A stretch of 64,000 nt of DNA from Prunus persica (lineage: Eukaryota; Streptophyta; Magnoliopsida; Rosales; Rosaceae): the NCBI RefSeq assembly GCF_000346465.2, contig NC_034009.1, forward strand, positions 14,776,499-14,840,498. The letters run 5' to 3'. The translations under genes were made by a program, and so were the position numbers. The notes under the pieces were generated by a model, which saw only the letters and a program-made list of their open reading frames with translations, made no database searches and had not been told where the DNA came from. Positions 11,453 to 25,002 of this stretch are shown one piece after another; position 1 is the stretch's first letter, and each line of letters begins with the position of its first letter.

Positions 11453-12099
11453 TTTGGGAAACACGGTCTTGTTGTCATGATTGTTTTCTGTTTCGTCCAC
11501 TTGGAATAATTTACACTACTTAACAGGGAAGGATGAGGAAGGAGAGAAGAGAGATAGGGAAGGGGACTTGCTGTTAACAGAGGGGGGATTTGGTGGCTGC
11601 TCCCTATGGAGGGAGAGAGGTAGGGGCGCTAAGTGGTTGGGTTCTTCTAGTTTTTCTTTTTCTTGAGTTAATTACTGCATTATGACTTGGCATTTAATTG
11701 GGCGAAGATGGTGGGCAGATGTCGGCATAGGCTGGGTTAGTTTTGGTCCCAATCTGCAATCCAAATCATACATAGCGGTTTATGATTTCTTGGGACCTGC
11801 TTATTATTAGGCCAACCCAATCCAACTCTTTTGTGATCGAGTTGGGCCGTTTGATTATGTTAACCCAAAATTATGCCCACTCTTAAGTTTTGATTCCAAC
11901 CCATACATAGAGGTTTATAATTTTTTGAACCCAATACCCACTCATTACTAGGCCAACCCTCTTATGATCAGGTTGAGCTATTCAGTCGAGTTTACCCAAA
12001 ATTATAACCACGGATTTAGGGTAATTGCTCAAAGCAGCGTACCAGTTTCTTTACACCCACGTCTGATCCCCTTCTCATATATTAGAAAGAAAAAAAAAA

Positions 12100-12360
12100 T
12101 TGGTGAACAAAAATGTTGAGGGTTCTAAAGGAAATGTTATGCTTATAAAGGAATGGTTGCAACTTGCAACTTCTAATAGAAATGTTGTTGCTGCCAAGGG
12201 AAATGATGTTCAGTTAGTTCCAAAAGACAGGTTGTTGGATCTTAAGGATAGGAAAAGGGGGATGAAGGAGGTCTTAGAGGTAAGGAGAGAGTGGAAGAGT
12301 TTGATAATCTACTTATCTTCCCCATATATTCGAAAAAGAACCATACAATATAGACACTAA
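12100..12360 (+). pseudogene. Conserved small frame of unknown origin downstream of the AKR gene
   Basis: The 86-codon frame contains NDVQLVPKDRLLDLKDRKRG and reads on as MKEVLEVRREWKSL, which is lysine/arginine-rich and looks like part of a real exon. The same sequence recurs at about 41530-41783 and 48430-48620. Unit 0 carries an extra 7 bp ('aacttgc') compared with the other two, which changes the frame. In units 2 and 3 an ATG-started frame stops early. I do not recognise the parent gene. The 2-3 copies travel with the AKR duplication. Confidence 0.35.
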
Positions 12361-13104
12361 ATGTATGTTTCAACCCACATGAAAATTAGAAAACAAAACC
12401 CTAGTTTTGGTTTCTTGGCAAGCAATGTCATTCTTTTGGTGACAAAGAAGTCAAAGAAATAAAATGAAAAACTTCGCTTGACCCCAGATTATTTCATACT
12501 TTTGGATACTCATACAACATGATGAAATCTGTGTACAAAATGACCAACGTCTCAAAGTCAGTCATAACATAACTCTAAACGGTAAGGAAATTCACAAAGC
12601 TCATGAGGTACAAAGAAGCATTATGACATGACAAACGGCACATGCTCATGTGGCTTTCCATGAAGACACTGGAGGAGTTTCAGAGTTCTTCCAAGTACTA
12701 ACGTCATCTCTAACGGCATCAGTAGAAGCAAAAGACTCAAGCTCAGCCAGTTCTTCTGGTGTCAGTTTCACAGAGAGAGCACCAATGTTCTAGTTAAAAT
12801 TCTCAATCTTGGTGGTTCCGGGTATCGGACACACATTGTTTCCTTGATGATGAACTCAGGCCAGTGCTAACTGAGATGGGGTTCACCATACTACTACAAA
12901 ATTGTAAAACCACGACACTAAATAGACGATGGTAAAGTTTAAAACAGTCGTCGTATTTTAAAAGACAACGGTTTTACAAAACTGTCGTAATATATCATCT
13001 GATACACCACTAAAATCAATTTGGGTTTTAAAACACGACGCTTGTCAATTACAAACGTCATCTTTTAAAACACGCTAGCTCTTTTTTCTTTTGTCGAAAC
13101 ACTC

Positions 13105-15410
13105 TTGCTCCTTAAGAGAGTTCGCTCTAGACCTAAAAGATTTAGATTTCCCCCAAGCTCGAAAACATTCACTCCTGAACTCTCGTGGCGCCCTCTCAAC
13201 TCTCAAATCTTCTTAATTTTCCTCATCTCTCTCCCTCCCTCAACTCTTGCCCTCGACCAGACCTCCAAGAGAGACTCCTCCGTCGAAATCGATAACCCAA
13301 CTTCGTCGTCACATCTCTCTTCCCTCGGTAGTCGTTCGTTACTGGTACAAGACCTAGTGGTTTCGATTTGAAATCCCGAAACGACGGCGTTATATGAGCG
13401 ACTGCAGAGAAAAGTCACAGCACAAGGTAACAGTGGTTGTTTCAGACCTGGCGGCCGCCTCTGCAGTCAGAAGCATCAAGCTTTTCAATCTGCCGTGCAA
13501 TTCAAATATCGTCGGCGTCGTAGTGGCAGTGGGAGACCGCCATCGTCGGCGCCGTCGCTGGGTTTGCCACCAACACCGCGATGCATCCTCTGGACGTAAG
13601 TACGAGATTTCAATTCCACGATGGTCAAGTCTCCAATCTTCCAACTTACAAGAACACGGCTCATGCCATTTATGCAATTTCATTTGTTTTTTTTAATTCC
13701 GATTTCACTTCTGGGTCTTAGATTTATGCTGATTTACGAATTTTTGAAGTTTTTGTTTATTTTCCTATTAATGACGTAGTTCTTCTGTGCAATAAAGTTT
13801 CACATTGGCTTGGATTTTTTTGAAGCGACTTGGGAACAGGTTGGTTGAAAATTAAATTCATTACTTCTATGTGTTTTTCTGTTTCTGTGGATTTTGGGGC
13901 TTTGGGGATTTTACTTTTGGGTTTTTATTTCATCAATGTTCTATTCCTTAGTTTTGAGATTATTTACACAAATTTTCTTTGGTTTGACATTTGCTGTAAA
14001 TAGGTGCTTGGGAGTCGAGAGAGGAACTCTGAATTTGGGAAAGACAGTCAAAACAAATGAATAAGAACAAGACTGTAAATTTCGTCTTGTGTTATTCACA
14101 GTGCTTACTCATGCAGCTCATGTCTATGAGTGTAGGTATTTTGATTGTCATCGTTAACGTTATACATTTCAGATTTAAGTATTTGGTTTCTTGAAACTTT
14201 GTTTTTAGTTGTGGTTTCTGTTCTCTAGCCCATGTGTGATCTATAATTTTCTGATACTATGTGCAGGCCTGCTTAGAACAGATAAAAGAATGCAAGTATA
14301 GGTGGGTGTGGGTAATGGAAGATTTTGAAACTTTCAATTCTTAGATGACCCCTGAAGTAGAGTTTTCTTCCCCCTTCCTTAAGATTTATTTTTTTTAATA
14401 ATGAATATAGCATTGGTGCACAACATTTGGGACTGGAAGAAGACAAATACAACAATAAAATACTATGTGATTATTCTCTTCCCTTCAAATATTTGGGACT
14501 TGTAGTAGTTATAGTGTTTTCTTACTGTGATGTTTGAAATATAAATGGACTTTATTTTAAATCTTTCATTGTTGCTTGTGCATGGGGTTGGTTTGGAGAT
14601 GAGATGCGCAGCAAAGAGCAATTTGTGTAATTGTGTTTGTGTATTTATCTGCATACGTATAACAACAATGACATTTCTAAGAGTTGGTTTTGTTTTCACT
14701 CTCAATGTCATTCCTGCATTTTATTGTCTTTTAACTCTAGAAAATAAATACATGAAACTTGGAATTTTTTTATGTCTATGTCCCTGAATTTGGCTGACTT
14801 TCTTTTTCCCCTAATTGTTGAGTCAGAGTATTTCTTTTACTTGATCAAATATGTCTCTCCAGGAATTGCAAAAAAAAAAAAAAAAAAAAAAAAGGTAATG
14901 GCTCTGAGCTTTTATGATTTTCTATTGAAAGCCTATGATATTATAAGTCTGGAATGTATTGAACTTTGTGTTCTAATATAAGTATGTCACTGAATCTGTT
15001 TTTCTGCACAAATTGAGTTCTCATAGCATTCAAATTTCTTCATTACATTCAATTCATTTCTTGGTCTTTTGGAAGGAAGTAAGAGAGATTTGAATCCTGT
15101 TTGTTCATTACTCAAATAATTTCTACTTAGAAAGATGTGCTATATATTGATCCTAATCTTGTTTTCGTGTAGGATCTTGACAACAAATTAACATGTTATT
15201 TGATTAATTTTTTTCACGAGGTTTTTTTCATTTTATTCACTTTTAAGTATTTTTGTTATTGGGTGCTTTTTTTTTTATGGAGCAGGGAAGGCATTGAAAG
15301 AGAGGGAAAAAGCTGCCGAACAAAGAATGAGATTTTGGGAAAGATACAGGAGAAGGGGCATTGGACTATAGCGATTGAAGGGAGGAAGAAAGGATTTGCT
15401 ATATGTTGAG
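13105..15410 (+). pseudogene. Captured gene fragment inside the CACTA-like element, parent unknown
   Basis: A GC-richer 5' part (13105-13600) ends at a good splice donor (GGACGTAAGT, about 13590-13599) and is followed by a U-rich intron-like tract. A candidate internal exon at about 14267-14300 translates as ACLEQIKECKY, preceded by 'gtgcag'. A terminal exon after 'ggagcag' (15286) reads KALKEREKAAEQRMRFWERY and continues RRRGIGL before a stop at about 15369. It is followed by AATAAAAT near 15533. This exon/intron layout suggests DNA-level capture of a host gene. I do not recognise the protein, and the start codon is not certain. Confidence 0.45.
14870..14893 (+). repeat. Poly-A run of 24 bases
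   Basis: This is an uninterrupted A tract within the intron-like part of the captured fragment. It could be a slippage tract or the tail of a short retroposed sequence; no target duplication was seen. Confidence 0.9.
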
Positions 15411-15679
15411 TACAGAATAAGAAAGGAAAGAGAAAAGGTTAATATTAGGAACCATGTCATTCATGTATCATCTATGGATGTGGTAGAATTTGTGAGCAGT
15501 CACATATAGTTCCACTGTTTCTAATTCTATGTAATAAAATTGAATCTTCAAGTTTTATGTAAGAAATAATTTTTGAGTATATATATTCATTAATAAAGTG
15601 TTATAATTGGTTTTCTAGTTAAAATCATTGTATAGAATCATTGGAAACAAACAAATAGAATGCAACAGCTTGGGAACTT

Positions 15680-16020
15680 ATTAGACGACATATTTAAAGA
15701 AAATAAAATGATGGTTTTATTGGAAAAACCGTCGTTTGTACATATAATCAATGACCGTTTTAACACAATATCGTCGCCTTTATTTACAATCAATGATGCT
15801 TTTTAACAAAATACCGCCATCTTTACCCATAAATGACGACGGTTTTAACAAAATACCGTCGTCTTTACACATAAATAATGACGGTTTTTATAAACCATCG
15901 ACTTTACCCATAAACGACAACGGTTTTTAAAAACTGTTGTCTTTACACCAGAACAATGACAGTTTTATTAAGAACCGTCGTCTTTACAGCTAAACAACGA
16001 CGGGAAAAAGCCGTCATAGT
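15680..16020. repeat. Subterminal array of ~40-bp units with internal dyads
   Basis: About eight imperfect copies follow the pattern 'aatgacgacggttttaaca' then 'aataccgtcgtctttac'. Each contains an inverted pair (acggtt / aaccgt), so each could fold as a small hairpin. Dense subterminal repeats of this kind are the usual transposase-binding zone of CACTA elements. Confidence 0.8.
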
Positions 16021-16740
16021 TTGATACTCCAAAAGATGGCGGTCGATTTAACGACTGTGGATTACTGCTCGAATAGTGTTTTATTATGCTCTACGTTTTC
16101 AGGTTGGAACCTGCTGTGAAGCTGCAACCATTGAACTAAACAATTCAGAATCAAGACTAAGTTTGCTTGATCAAAATGACACGATAAAGATGTACAACAA
16201 TCCAATGGACAGAAATAAGCATGACCAGAAAACTACAGTCAACTTTCTAGGAAATCAGGAGAAGCTCATGGGCAACCTTTCTTGCCAATTTATTTCTTCA
16301 AATTATAGTGAAGCATTAGAGAAACCGAAGGGCCTAAATGAAAAATGGGTGTGAAACTCTGAGAAATTTTCCTTGCCACCACAAAACATTATAAACTAAA
16401 GAATATTGAAGCAAATTAGAACGTTAGTGGGCTCTGACTGTCTGGAAGAATGACAGCTACTTAGATACTAGCGTTACAGAAAGAAATTTTGTGCACTAGC
16501 CAAGTTTTTTATGGAGAGAAGACTACTGAGAAAACTCAGTAAGAGGGTACTAGGAGACACAACTAGGCTTTGTTAGATGAATTATCAACTTGAGATCTTT
16601 CAGGGGAGATGGAAGTTCAGGAAATACACAATAATAGCATCATGATGATACCAAGAAAACTTTATCTCGCAGTTTGGTAATTTAAAATCGACAAAATTTG
16701 TGAAATACCAACAAACCTTTCGAGAATCATCATGGGAGAG

Positions 16741-17117
16741 TTCTTCTTTACTGTTTCACATCTCTCTTTCTCTTCTATGATCTATCTCCTTCTATTATTT
16801 TTATACAATAGAAAATCGACCTAGGACCTTAGTTGCAGGAGTAAATACTCTTAATTATGGTTAATATAATAAAGGCAAAATAATAATATCAATTGTTTAA
16901 AAAAAAATATTTGAAAACAAATCCTCCATGTTTTTTTCCCTATTACTCTCTCTTCCTATTTCTTGCCTCAGTCCACATGCATAGCATGTGTCAAATTACT
17001 AGTGTTGATTGTCATAACACTCTTCATTTTTAAATTAATTATTAACGAGTGTGAATAATGGGTTGTATTAGGTAAAAGAATCATAATATTTTCAACAGCA
17101 AAAAATTCATAATCTTA
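16741..17117. other. AT-rich spacer, no gene seen
   Basis: This stretch follows the abrupt end of AKR exon 4 homology at 16740. It contains pyrimidine-rich and A-rich low-complexity sequence and no recognisable terminus or coding potential. Confidence 0.5.
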
Positions 17118-18267
17118 GGGCCTATTTGATAACTATTTCAATTTTAGTTTTTACTTTTTACTTTTTTTGCTAGAGTATAGAGCAAAATGAGAGTGAAGAT
17201 GAGACTAAGAGAGAAGATGAGAGAGATGAGTAACAAAAGTGAAAACAATTTCAAATAGATTTGAGTTTTTAGTTTTTGTTTCTATTTTCATTACTCCTCC
17301 CTCCCATCCTCTCCTCTCAATCCCATCTCCTCCTCTCAATCCCATCTCCATGAAGGAAGTTGAGGTTCCAACCCAAAACCAATTGACAATGAGGGGAGTA
17401 ACCCAACTCCTTATAAGCCCTTACTAGGTTTCTCAACTTTTCAATGTGGGACTCTTTACCTTCACATTCTCACACGCCCCTGCACGTGTGGCGAATTTTC
17501 AAGCCTAACACATGGACAACAACAAACTCTAAGACTCCGTTCATATGCTTATCAATCACTTTCAACTTTGTACGATTGAGCCTTCTTCTACCTCAGCGGT
17601 GCTCTCAAGTTCGTCTACGCCGCCGCCAGAAGGTGGCCTTCTTCCCAATCCACCGATGGGTTCTCCTCTGGTTGATGACAACATTCCCATCCCTACCCCG
17701 CCACCCCGACCACACAACAAGAACTTCATGCACCGACATTTTGATTTTGAGATAGCTCGACATGCCACGCTAGGTGTTTTTCTTGTACCAAGGCACTCTA
17801 GCAACGACTTACGAACACCATGGATTGAGGATCTATCACACCCACACATGCACTTGCATTCGTCGGCCGATCACGTTCGTCATGGGTCTAGGCAGAGCTC
17901 TCTATTTGCCATTCTTACAAGAACTAATGTTCCAGGCTTGCGGAACGGCTGGTTTCAAGGTGGCAAATATGATGCCGATCTTGACGAACCCTTGGCCCAC
18001 CACTAGCAACATCGATATTGTCCTCAACTTAATCACTTGTTTAGCATGTGTGAGGTTTTTATACAAAAGGCCTCGATATTATTAGGAGTGGAACCATTTA
18101 TTATATAGGATTTTCTATTTTGTTAAGTTTCCGATGTGGGACTCGTGTATTCTTCAACACGCCACTCTCATTCTCACTTCCATTCTCCTTTTCTTTTTTT
18201 TTCCTCTATACTCTAGCACAAGAAATGAAAACTAAAAACTAGAATTGAAATGGTTATCAAACGGCCC
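17118..18267. mobile_element. Non-autonomous TIR element with terminal repeats of about 36 bp
   Basis: The left end reads GGGCCTATTTGATAACTATT. The reverse complement of the right end reads GGGCCGTTTGATAACCATTT, and the match continues through 'tcaattytagttttta'. The style fits hAT- or MULE-like non-autonomous elements. Flanking sequences (aatcttag / tcaaattt) show no clear duplication. Internally, two 'atgtgggact' motifs at about 17443 and 18135 flank a 153-codon frame (17545-18006) with a proline-rich N-terminal part and no recognised family, possibly captured sequence. Confidence 0.65.
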
Positions 18268-18840
18268 TCAAATTTTAACTTAAGTACAACATCCGAAGGA
18301 AAAATGCAAATCCCAAAAAAGGATTCAATTTTTTTTGCTGATCGACCAAAAATAAGGATAATTAAGGATAATTGCTAAACCCAATACAAGTATTTCGAGA
18401 GATATATCCTTTTTTTTGCCAAAGTATCAGCTATCATATTAACTTCTTGAAAGTAAGTCAGAAACTAGGAAAAAAGTACGTAAAAAATATGAAATGTCTT
18501 TAAATATAGTGCTTGGCACTAAATTGGGTGATGATAAGGCAATCGCAAAGAGTTTGCTTTCCAATTTTTTCGGTTTCATTTCTCTTACTACATTTGTATG
18601 ACATATGACAATTTGATTAACAAAAGAATAATGCTACTCTTACTATATTTGTATATCATATTCTTATACCATCTTATGTGGCAGCTGAGGTGGACAGCCA
18701 CATCAATTAAATCATAAAAAAAAAATATATATTAAATAATTTTCATTGATGTTGCTGTCCACCTCAGCTACCACATCATGTGTTGTATATAATATAATGG
18801 ATATATTCTCTTAAAAGCTACCAAACTGATTGAAACGTTT
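18268..18840. other. AT-rich spacer containing a small hairpin repeat
   Basis: No gene was seen. The only structured item is the MITE-like hairpin listed at 18676-18777. Confidence 0.5.
18676..18777. repeat. Hairpin-forming MITE-like inverted repeat
   Basis: The left arm (about 18676-18710) reads ATGTGGCAGCTGAGGTGGAC and continues. The right arm (about 18744-18777) is its near-perfect reverse complement over about 33 bp. The loop is A/T-rich. The outer termini of a larger MITE could not be fixed. Confidence 0.7.
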
Positions 18841-19426
18841 GACCAGAAAACATTATCTTCCCCAATTATTCGTAAAAGAACTATACAATATAGACACTAA
18901 ATTTATGTTTCAACCCACATGAAAATTAGAAAACAAAACCCTAGTTTTGGTTTCTTGGCAAGCAAGGTCATTCTTTGTTGTGATCTCTTAAAAATTGCCA
19001 GTGACACAGAAAATTAAATCAAAGAAATAAAATGAAAAACTTCGCTTGACCCCAGATTATTTCATAGTTTTGGATACTCATACAACATGATGAAATCTGT
19101 TAGTGTTTGAATTCTTAGCTGGGTTTCTATGGAAGATTAGAGTAGAGAGGAAAAAAATACAGAGAGAATAGAGGAAGATTCAAGCTATATGTATAATGCT
19201 CTACTACTCTCAAAGTCTGAGAGTGAGTGTATATTCAGTATCCAAATTCACGCACAAAGGCATGAGTACATAACCGTTAGCTTTAATCTGCGTAAAAAAT
19301 GACGAACGTCTCAAAGTCAGTCATTACATACCACTTCACATGCACTACTTATTCTCATAACGGTAAGGAAATTCACAAAGCTCATGAGGTACAAAGAAGC
19401 ATTATGACATGACAAAAGGCACATGC

Positions 19427-21957
<2,531 letters not shown>

Positions 21958-21988
21958 TTGCTATCTGTGGTTGTTTCAGTTTGGTTCG

Positions 21989-21998
21989 TATTTTTATA
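21989..21998 (-). promoter_or_regulatory. Possible TATA box of AKR copy 1
   Basis: Minus-strand TATAAAAATA lies 32-41 bp upstream of the ATG. A TATA box there would give a leader of only a few bases, so this is either a very short-leader promoter or coincidence. Copy 2 has TATAAATA in the same place; copy 3 has GATAAATG. Confidence 0.3.
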
Positions 21999-22440
21999 TC
22001 TGCAGAAAGTGAAAACTAAGACTTCAAACGAGCTGACCAATGAGAAACAATTCAAACGTGCCAGCGCCAGATCATGCATCCACTGAGGTGCAGCAAGCGT
22101 CATGGCTGATGCGGAAGCCATTGCAACTGTTGCTTGTCTTTTGAACAAGCCACCGTTCGGTATTCGCTCTCTCCCTTCCATCCGGCAAAAAGACATATAT
22201 TTGTATTATTTAATTTTAAAAGGAATGCATTTTTTAAATAATTTGTAGACCAAATTACCCCTTTACAATTAACAGAAATTAAAAAAATGTGACAAAAGTG
22301 GTAAAAGTTGCAAAATACGAGACCAAAAGTGACTTTGCCATAAAAGATTAAATAAATAAATGAAAAGGAGATAGAAAATATAACAAAAACAAAATTTCCT
22401 CTTTATCATCTTATCTGTTCGACAGCCACTAACCCCACCT

Positions 22441-22488
22441 ACTCCATCCCTCCCCTCTCTCCGACAGCCAGTAATGCAACCCCATCAA
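22441..22488. other. Left flank of the Pack-MULE
   Basis: Short unique sequence between AKR unit 1 and the target duplication TTGAATCAA. Its continuation is at 33211 on the other side of the element. Confidence 0.6.
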
Positions 22489-23216
22489 TTGAATCAAGGG
22501 AAATAGCTCAAAATACCACCCATTTTATAATTTTTTGTCAAAATACCAACTCTCCCCAAAAATTTTTAAAATTACCACCTATAAATACATCTTTATTGTA
22601 AACTGATTGCACCCATATCACATTTTCAGAAATTGGGTTCTCTCTCAACTCTCTTGCCTCTGTCTCTCTCTTCAGCCCGTCTGTCTCTCTCTTCAGCCCG
22701 TCTGTCTCTGTCGCTGAGCTCTCTCTCTCTCTGACGCAATCGTCTTTCTCCCTCAGCGGTGGCTGTTCATCTCAGCTTAACTCCACCATTGACATCCACG
22801 AGGTACTGTTCATCTAACCCTCACCCATCTGGAAACAACAGGCACACTCGGTCACCTTCATTCATCACTCCGAAACGACGGCGTATCACAGCTCATTCTC
22901 ATGATGCCGTACTTAAACTCCAGACCATCTCCTTCCTCCTCCCTCCTCCATCCTCCATCCTCCTCCTCCTCCTTCTTCTTCCATCTCCGCCAGTGCTGGT
23001 TCCCCAGTTTGATAGATTGAACAAGTGTACAAGGAAATCGGATTTCTTCCATGGTAGCGTGCCGCCGATAACTTTGCAAGTAAAGTAATCAACTTTATTT
23101 ATGCTTTTTTTCTCCATGTTGCAGTAATGACGTCGTAATTGAATCGATTCTGTTATGATTTTGGTTAACTTATCTGAGGCTTTTGATTTACAAAACCAAT
23201 GCCCTAAATGTTGCAG

Positions 23217-24344
23217 CTGCTGATGTGAAAACATATTTGTTGACTGCTATTAGTGGAGGCTTAAACCAGCAAAGAAGAGGTGTGAGTTTCTTGATTGAGC
23301 TGTAGATGCTTATTAATCCAGTAGACGCCCATCTTAGTTTTCTTCCATTTGAGGCCTAACTTATCGTTCTAATATCTTCATTTAAGGCTTAAAGTACATT
23401 GTGGTTATGCATTCAGATTCCAAATGGCTTCTTTATTAGTCTAATTTTGATTTGTTATTTCGTTTAGGCATCTGGTTATAAGTAGATCATGTATAGGACT
23501 TGTTGATAGGACTTTGTAACTTTTCATTCCATGAGTGATAAGACTGGTTTGTAATCATGCATGTTTTTTCTGCTGATTCAGCATCTTGTGCTTCTTTCTT
23601 GATTCTGTTACAGATAACTGATGCTCTTGTTGCAGCTTATATCTTGAATGCTACTCTTCTTGTTCTCAAGCTGGGCCATAAATTATTTTGGAAGGATTCC
23701 AGGTCATTTTCACCATATCACAGATACAAAACTACTGTGAAGGTCCATGTAAGCAAAACTGTCTGTGGATTAATATTCTTATTCGGGTATTTGGTGCAGC
23801 AACTTTGATGAAATCTTTGATGTAGACTGGTTTATATCATCTCTATCAAAAGATGTTGAAATCATTCAACAACTTCCAACAAAGGGAGGAATACCAATGA
23901 GTCCATATAGCATGCGTGTCCCAAGGAAGGGCAATGCAAAATGCTACCAGAATCGTTTAGTGCATGTTCTTAAAAAAAATATTTGTAAAGTGTCTTTCAG
24001 GAGAACCTACCACATTTTTGTAAAAGAATTTTGTTAATTTATATCATTATGCTGGTGCATATAACCGAGGAAGAAAAATTTTCCAGTGCTTGAATTGAGT
24101 GCCTTTTTCGGAATATATAGAATTTACAGTTTGTTTGGTTATTGTCTTTCTAATGTACAGCCTGGTTCAGCTTCACCAAAGTTTGGATTACAGCTTTCAA
24201 ATAAATTCTAATCAAATTTATAAAAACTTAGTGTAGAGCAAATTATCATGCCTCAAAGTTTAATGACCTTATTAATGAAATGGGGAAAACGTTGGTTGAC
24301 AGAATGAGGATGAAAAGCAAGCATTTCATTGCCCTGCATTTCAG
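23217..24344 (+). pseudogene. Captured O-fucosyltransferase exons (left arm)
   Basis: Four exon-like blocks keep their splice borders. Block 23217 to about 23278 reads YLLTAISGGLNQQRR, the N-terminal GGLNQQR motif of plant GT106-type O-fucosyltransferases. Block 23614-23702 reads ITDALVAAYILNATLLVLKL and ends FWKDS. Block 23800 to about 23975 reads NFDEIFDVDWFISSLSKDVE and includes RVPRKGNAKCYQNR. Block about 24255-24344 reads LVDRMRMKSKHFIALHFR. Order and phase follow the parent gene, and introns are kept, so the copy was made from DNA. The C-terminal half of the enzyme is missing, so no functional Golgi transferase can be made. Confidence 0.85.
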
Positions 24345-24823
24345 GTAAATTGCAAATAAATAAAAAATTACCTGCTTGAGTATTTTTTTTTTTTTTCCCA
24401 AAAGATACATCTGTTAGGTACTCACTATAACCCAAGTTTCTTGATGTTCCTATCTTATGGTTCTGTGTTTAAAATCTTAATGCAATTGGCATTTGATTTA
24501 TGAGAAACGTGCGCAGAGCTAAAATAAGAAAGAAACTCTAGGCTATTAAATTTCTTCTAATGAACAAGATTAATGCAAATGCTTTTTGTACTTCTGTTTT
24601 ATGTTCGATTTGTATAATCATAAACTTATCGGTATTCATATTGTTTGCTTCAATAACTTTTGGCTCTTTATTGAAGTCGGAATGTGTTCTGTATATTAAC
24701 CAGGAAAGTTATTGAATATTCGACTAATGTTTATTATACTTAATATCATGTTCATATTGTATGGAAATATTATCGAACGTGTTACTGCATTATTTTTCTT
24801 AGTAGAAAACTTGCTTCTTGAAA

Positions 24824-25002
24824 GGTTTGATTTCGTGGGTGATTAGGCTTGTCGCTTTCAATCTTGGCTATCTTCCTGGGGGTGACAAAACAATTATCAC
24901 AGAGTCAGAAACAACACTGAAGGCATTGGAAGTTGCAAAAAGTGTCGTGGTGCCTAGAGGTCTTATCAGTTTAATGGTTTATGTGGGGCATCTTTGTGGA
25001 TG
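24824..25002 (+). pseudogene. Captured YtqB-type rRNA methylase exon (left arm)
   Basis: An exon bounded by AG and GT reads [20 protein letters not shown], then [20 protein letters not shown] and [11 protein letters not shown]. The [10 protein letters not shown] string and the following ETTL..AL pattern are characteristic of the class I SAM-dependent methyltransferases annotated as putative rRNA methylase (bacterial YtqB and its plant homologues). Only this exon is present. The right-arm copy has lost about 12 bp after GGL. Confidence 0.8.

Larger units (their letters stand above)
12888..16060. mobile_element. Non-autonomous CACTA-like element carrying gene-derived exons
   Basis: The left end reads ACTACTACAAAATTG, close to CACTA termini. 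Both flanks carry subterminal 'gacgacggtttt' / 'aaaaccgtcgtc' motifs, sparse on the left (12900-13070) and dense on the right (15680-16020). The central part looks like a captured split gene (13100-15410). No transposase was found. Compared with intact AKR copies, about 25 bp of the target exon is missing at the insertion point and no 3-bp duplication is clear. The right terminus does not show a CACTA mirror, so the superfamily call is tentative. Confidence 0.6.
10767..16740. repeat. AKR duplication unit 0 (degraded)
   Basis: From 'tacaaatatataattggtt' at about 10770 onward, the sequence is co-linear with 36920 onward (unit 2) and, in its later part, with 47455-49200 (unit 3). The shared order is: upstream block, Helitron relic, 'cgtccacttggaataattta' block, 'tgacttggcattta' block, small conserved frame, AKR 3' exon. 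The homology ends abruptly at 16740, inside AKR exon 4. The unit contains the ~3.2 kb CACTA-like insertion 12888-16060. Confidence 0.85.
12646..16740 (-). pseudogene. Aldo-keto reductase pseudogene (copy 0), interrupted and truncated
   Basis: The 3' exon is split. Its C-terminal part lies at 12646 to about 12887 and its N-terminal part at about 16064-16121, separated by a CACTA-like insertion. The exon has an in-frame TAG where the other copies read CAG in the NFNQNIG motif. It also has a ~15-bp deletion just upstream of the [14 protein letters not shown] tail. Only 24 bp of exon 4 remain (16717-16740), and exons 1-3 are missing. Intron 4 sequence (16122-16716) is well conserved with copies 1 and 2. 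It is an early duplicate of the neighbouring AKR genes and cannot make a functional enzyme. Confidence 0.9.

Noticed and set aside
11481..11666. Similar frames at 11481-11666 and 37707-37898 (MFSVSSTWNN...)
   Set aside because: They are similar because units 0 and 2 are duplicates. The frame is not preserved in unit 3 (47455-47590) and shows no family features.
14772..14981. 69-codon frame across the poly-A run
   Set aside because: It depends on a lysine homopolymer from the A tract and lies in an intron-like region.
17443..18160. Cassandra-type TRIM with embedded 5S rRNA
   Set aside because: The two 'atgtgggact' motifs recall such LTRs, but I found no 5S-like internal promoter block and no paired LTR.
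22858..23079. Glutamate/arginine-rich frames in the Pack-MULE arms
   Set aside because: They come from the CTCCTC/GAGGAG simple repeat in the leader-like part of the arm.
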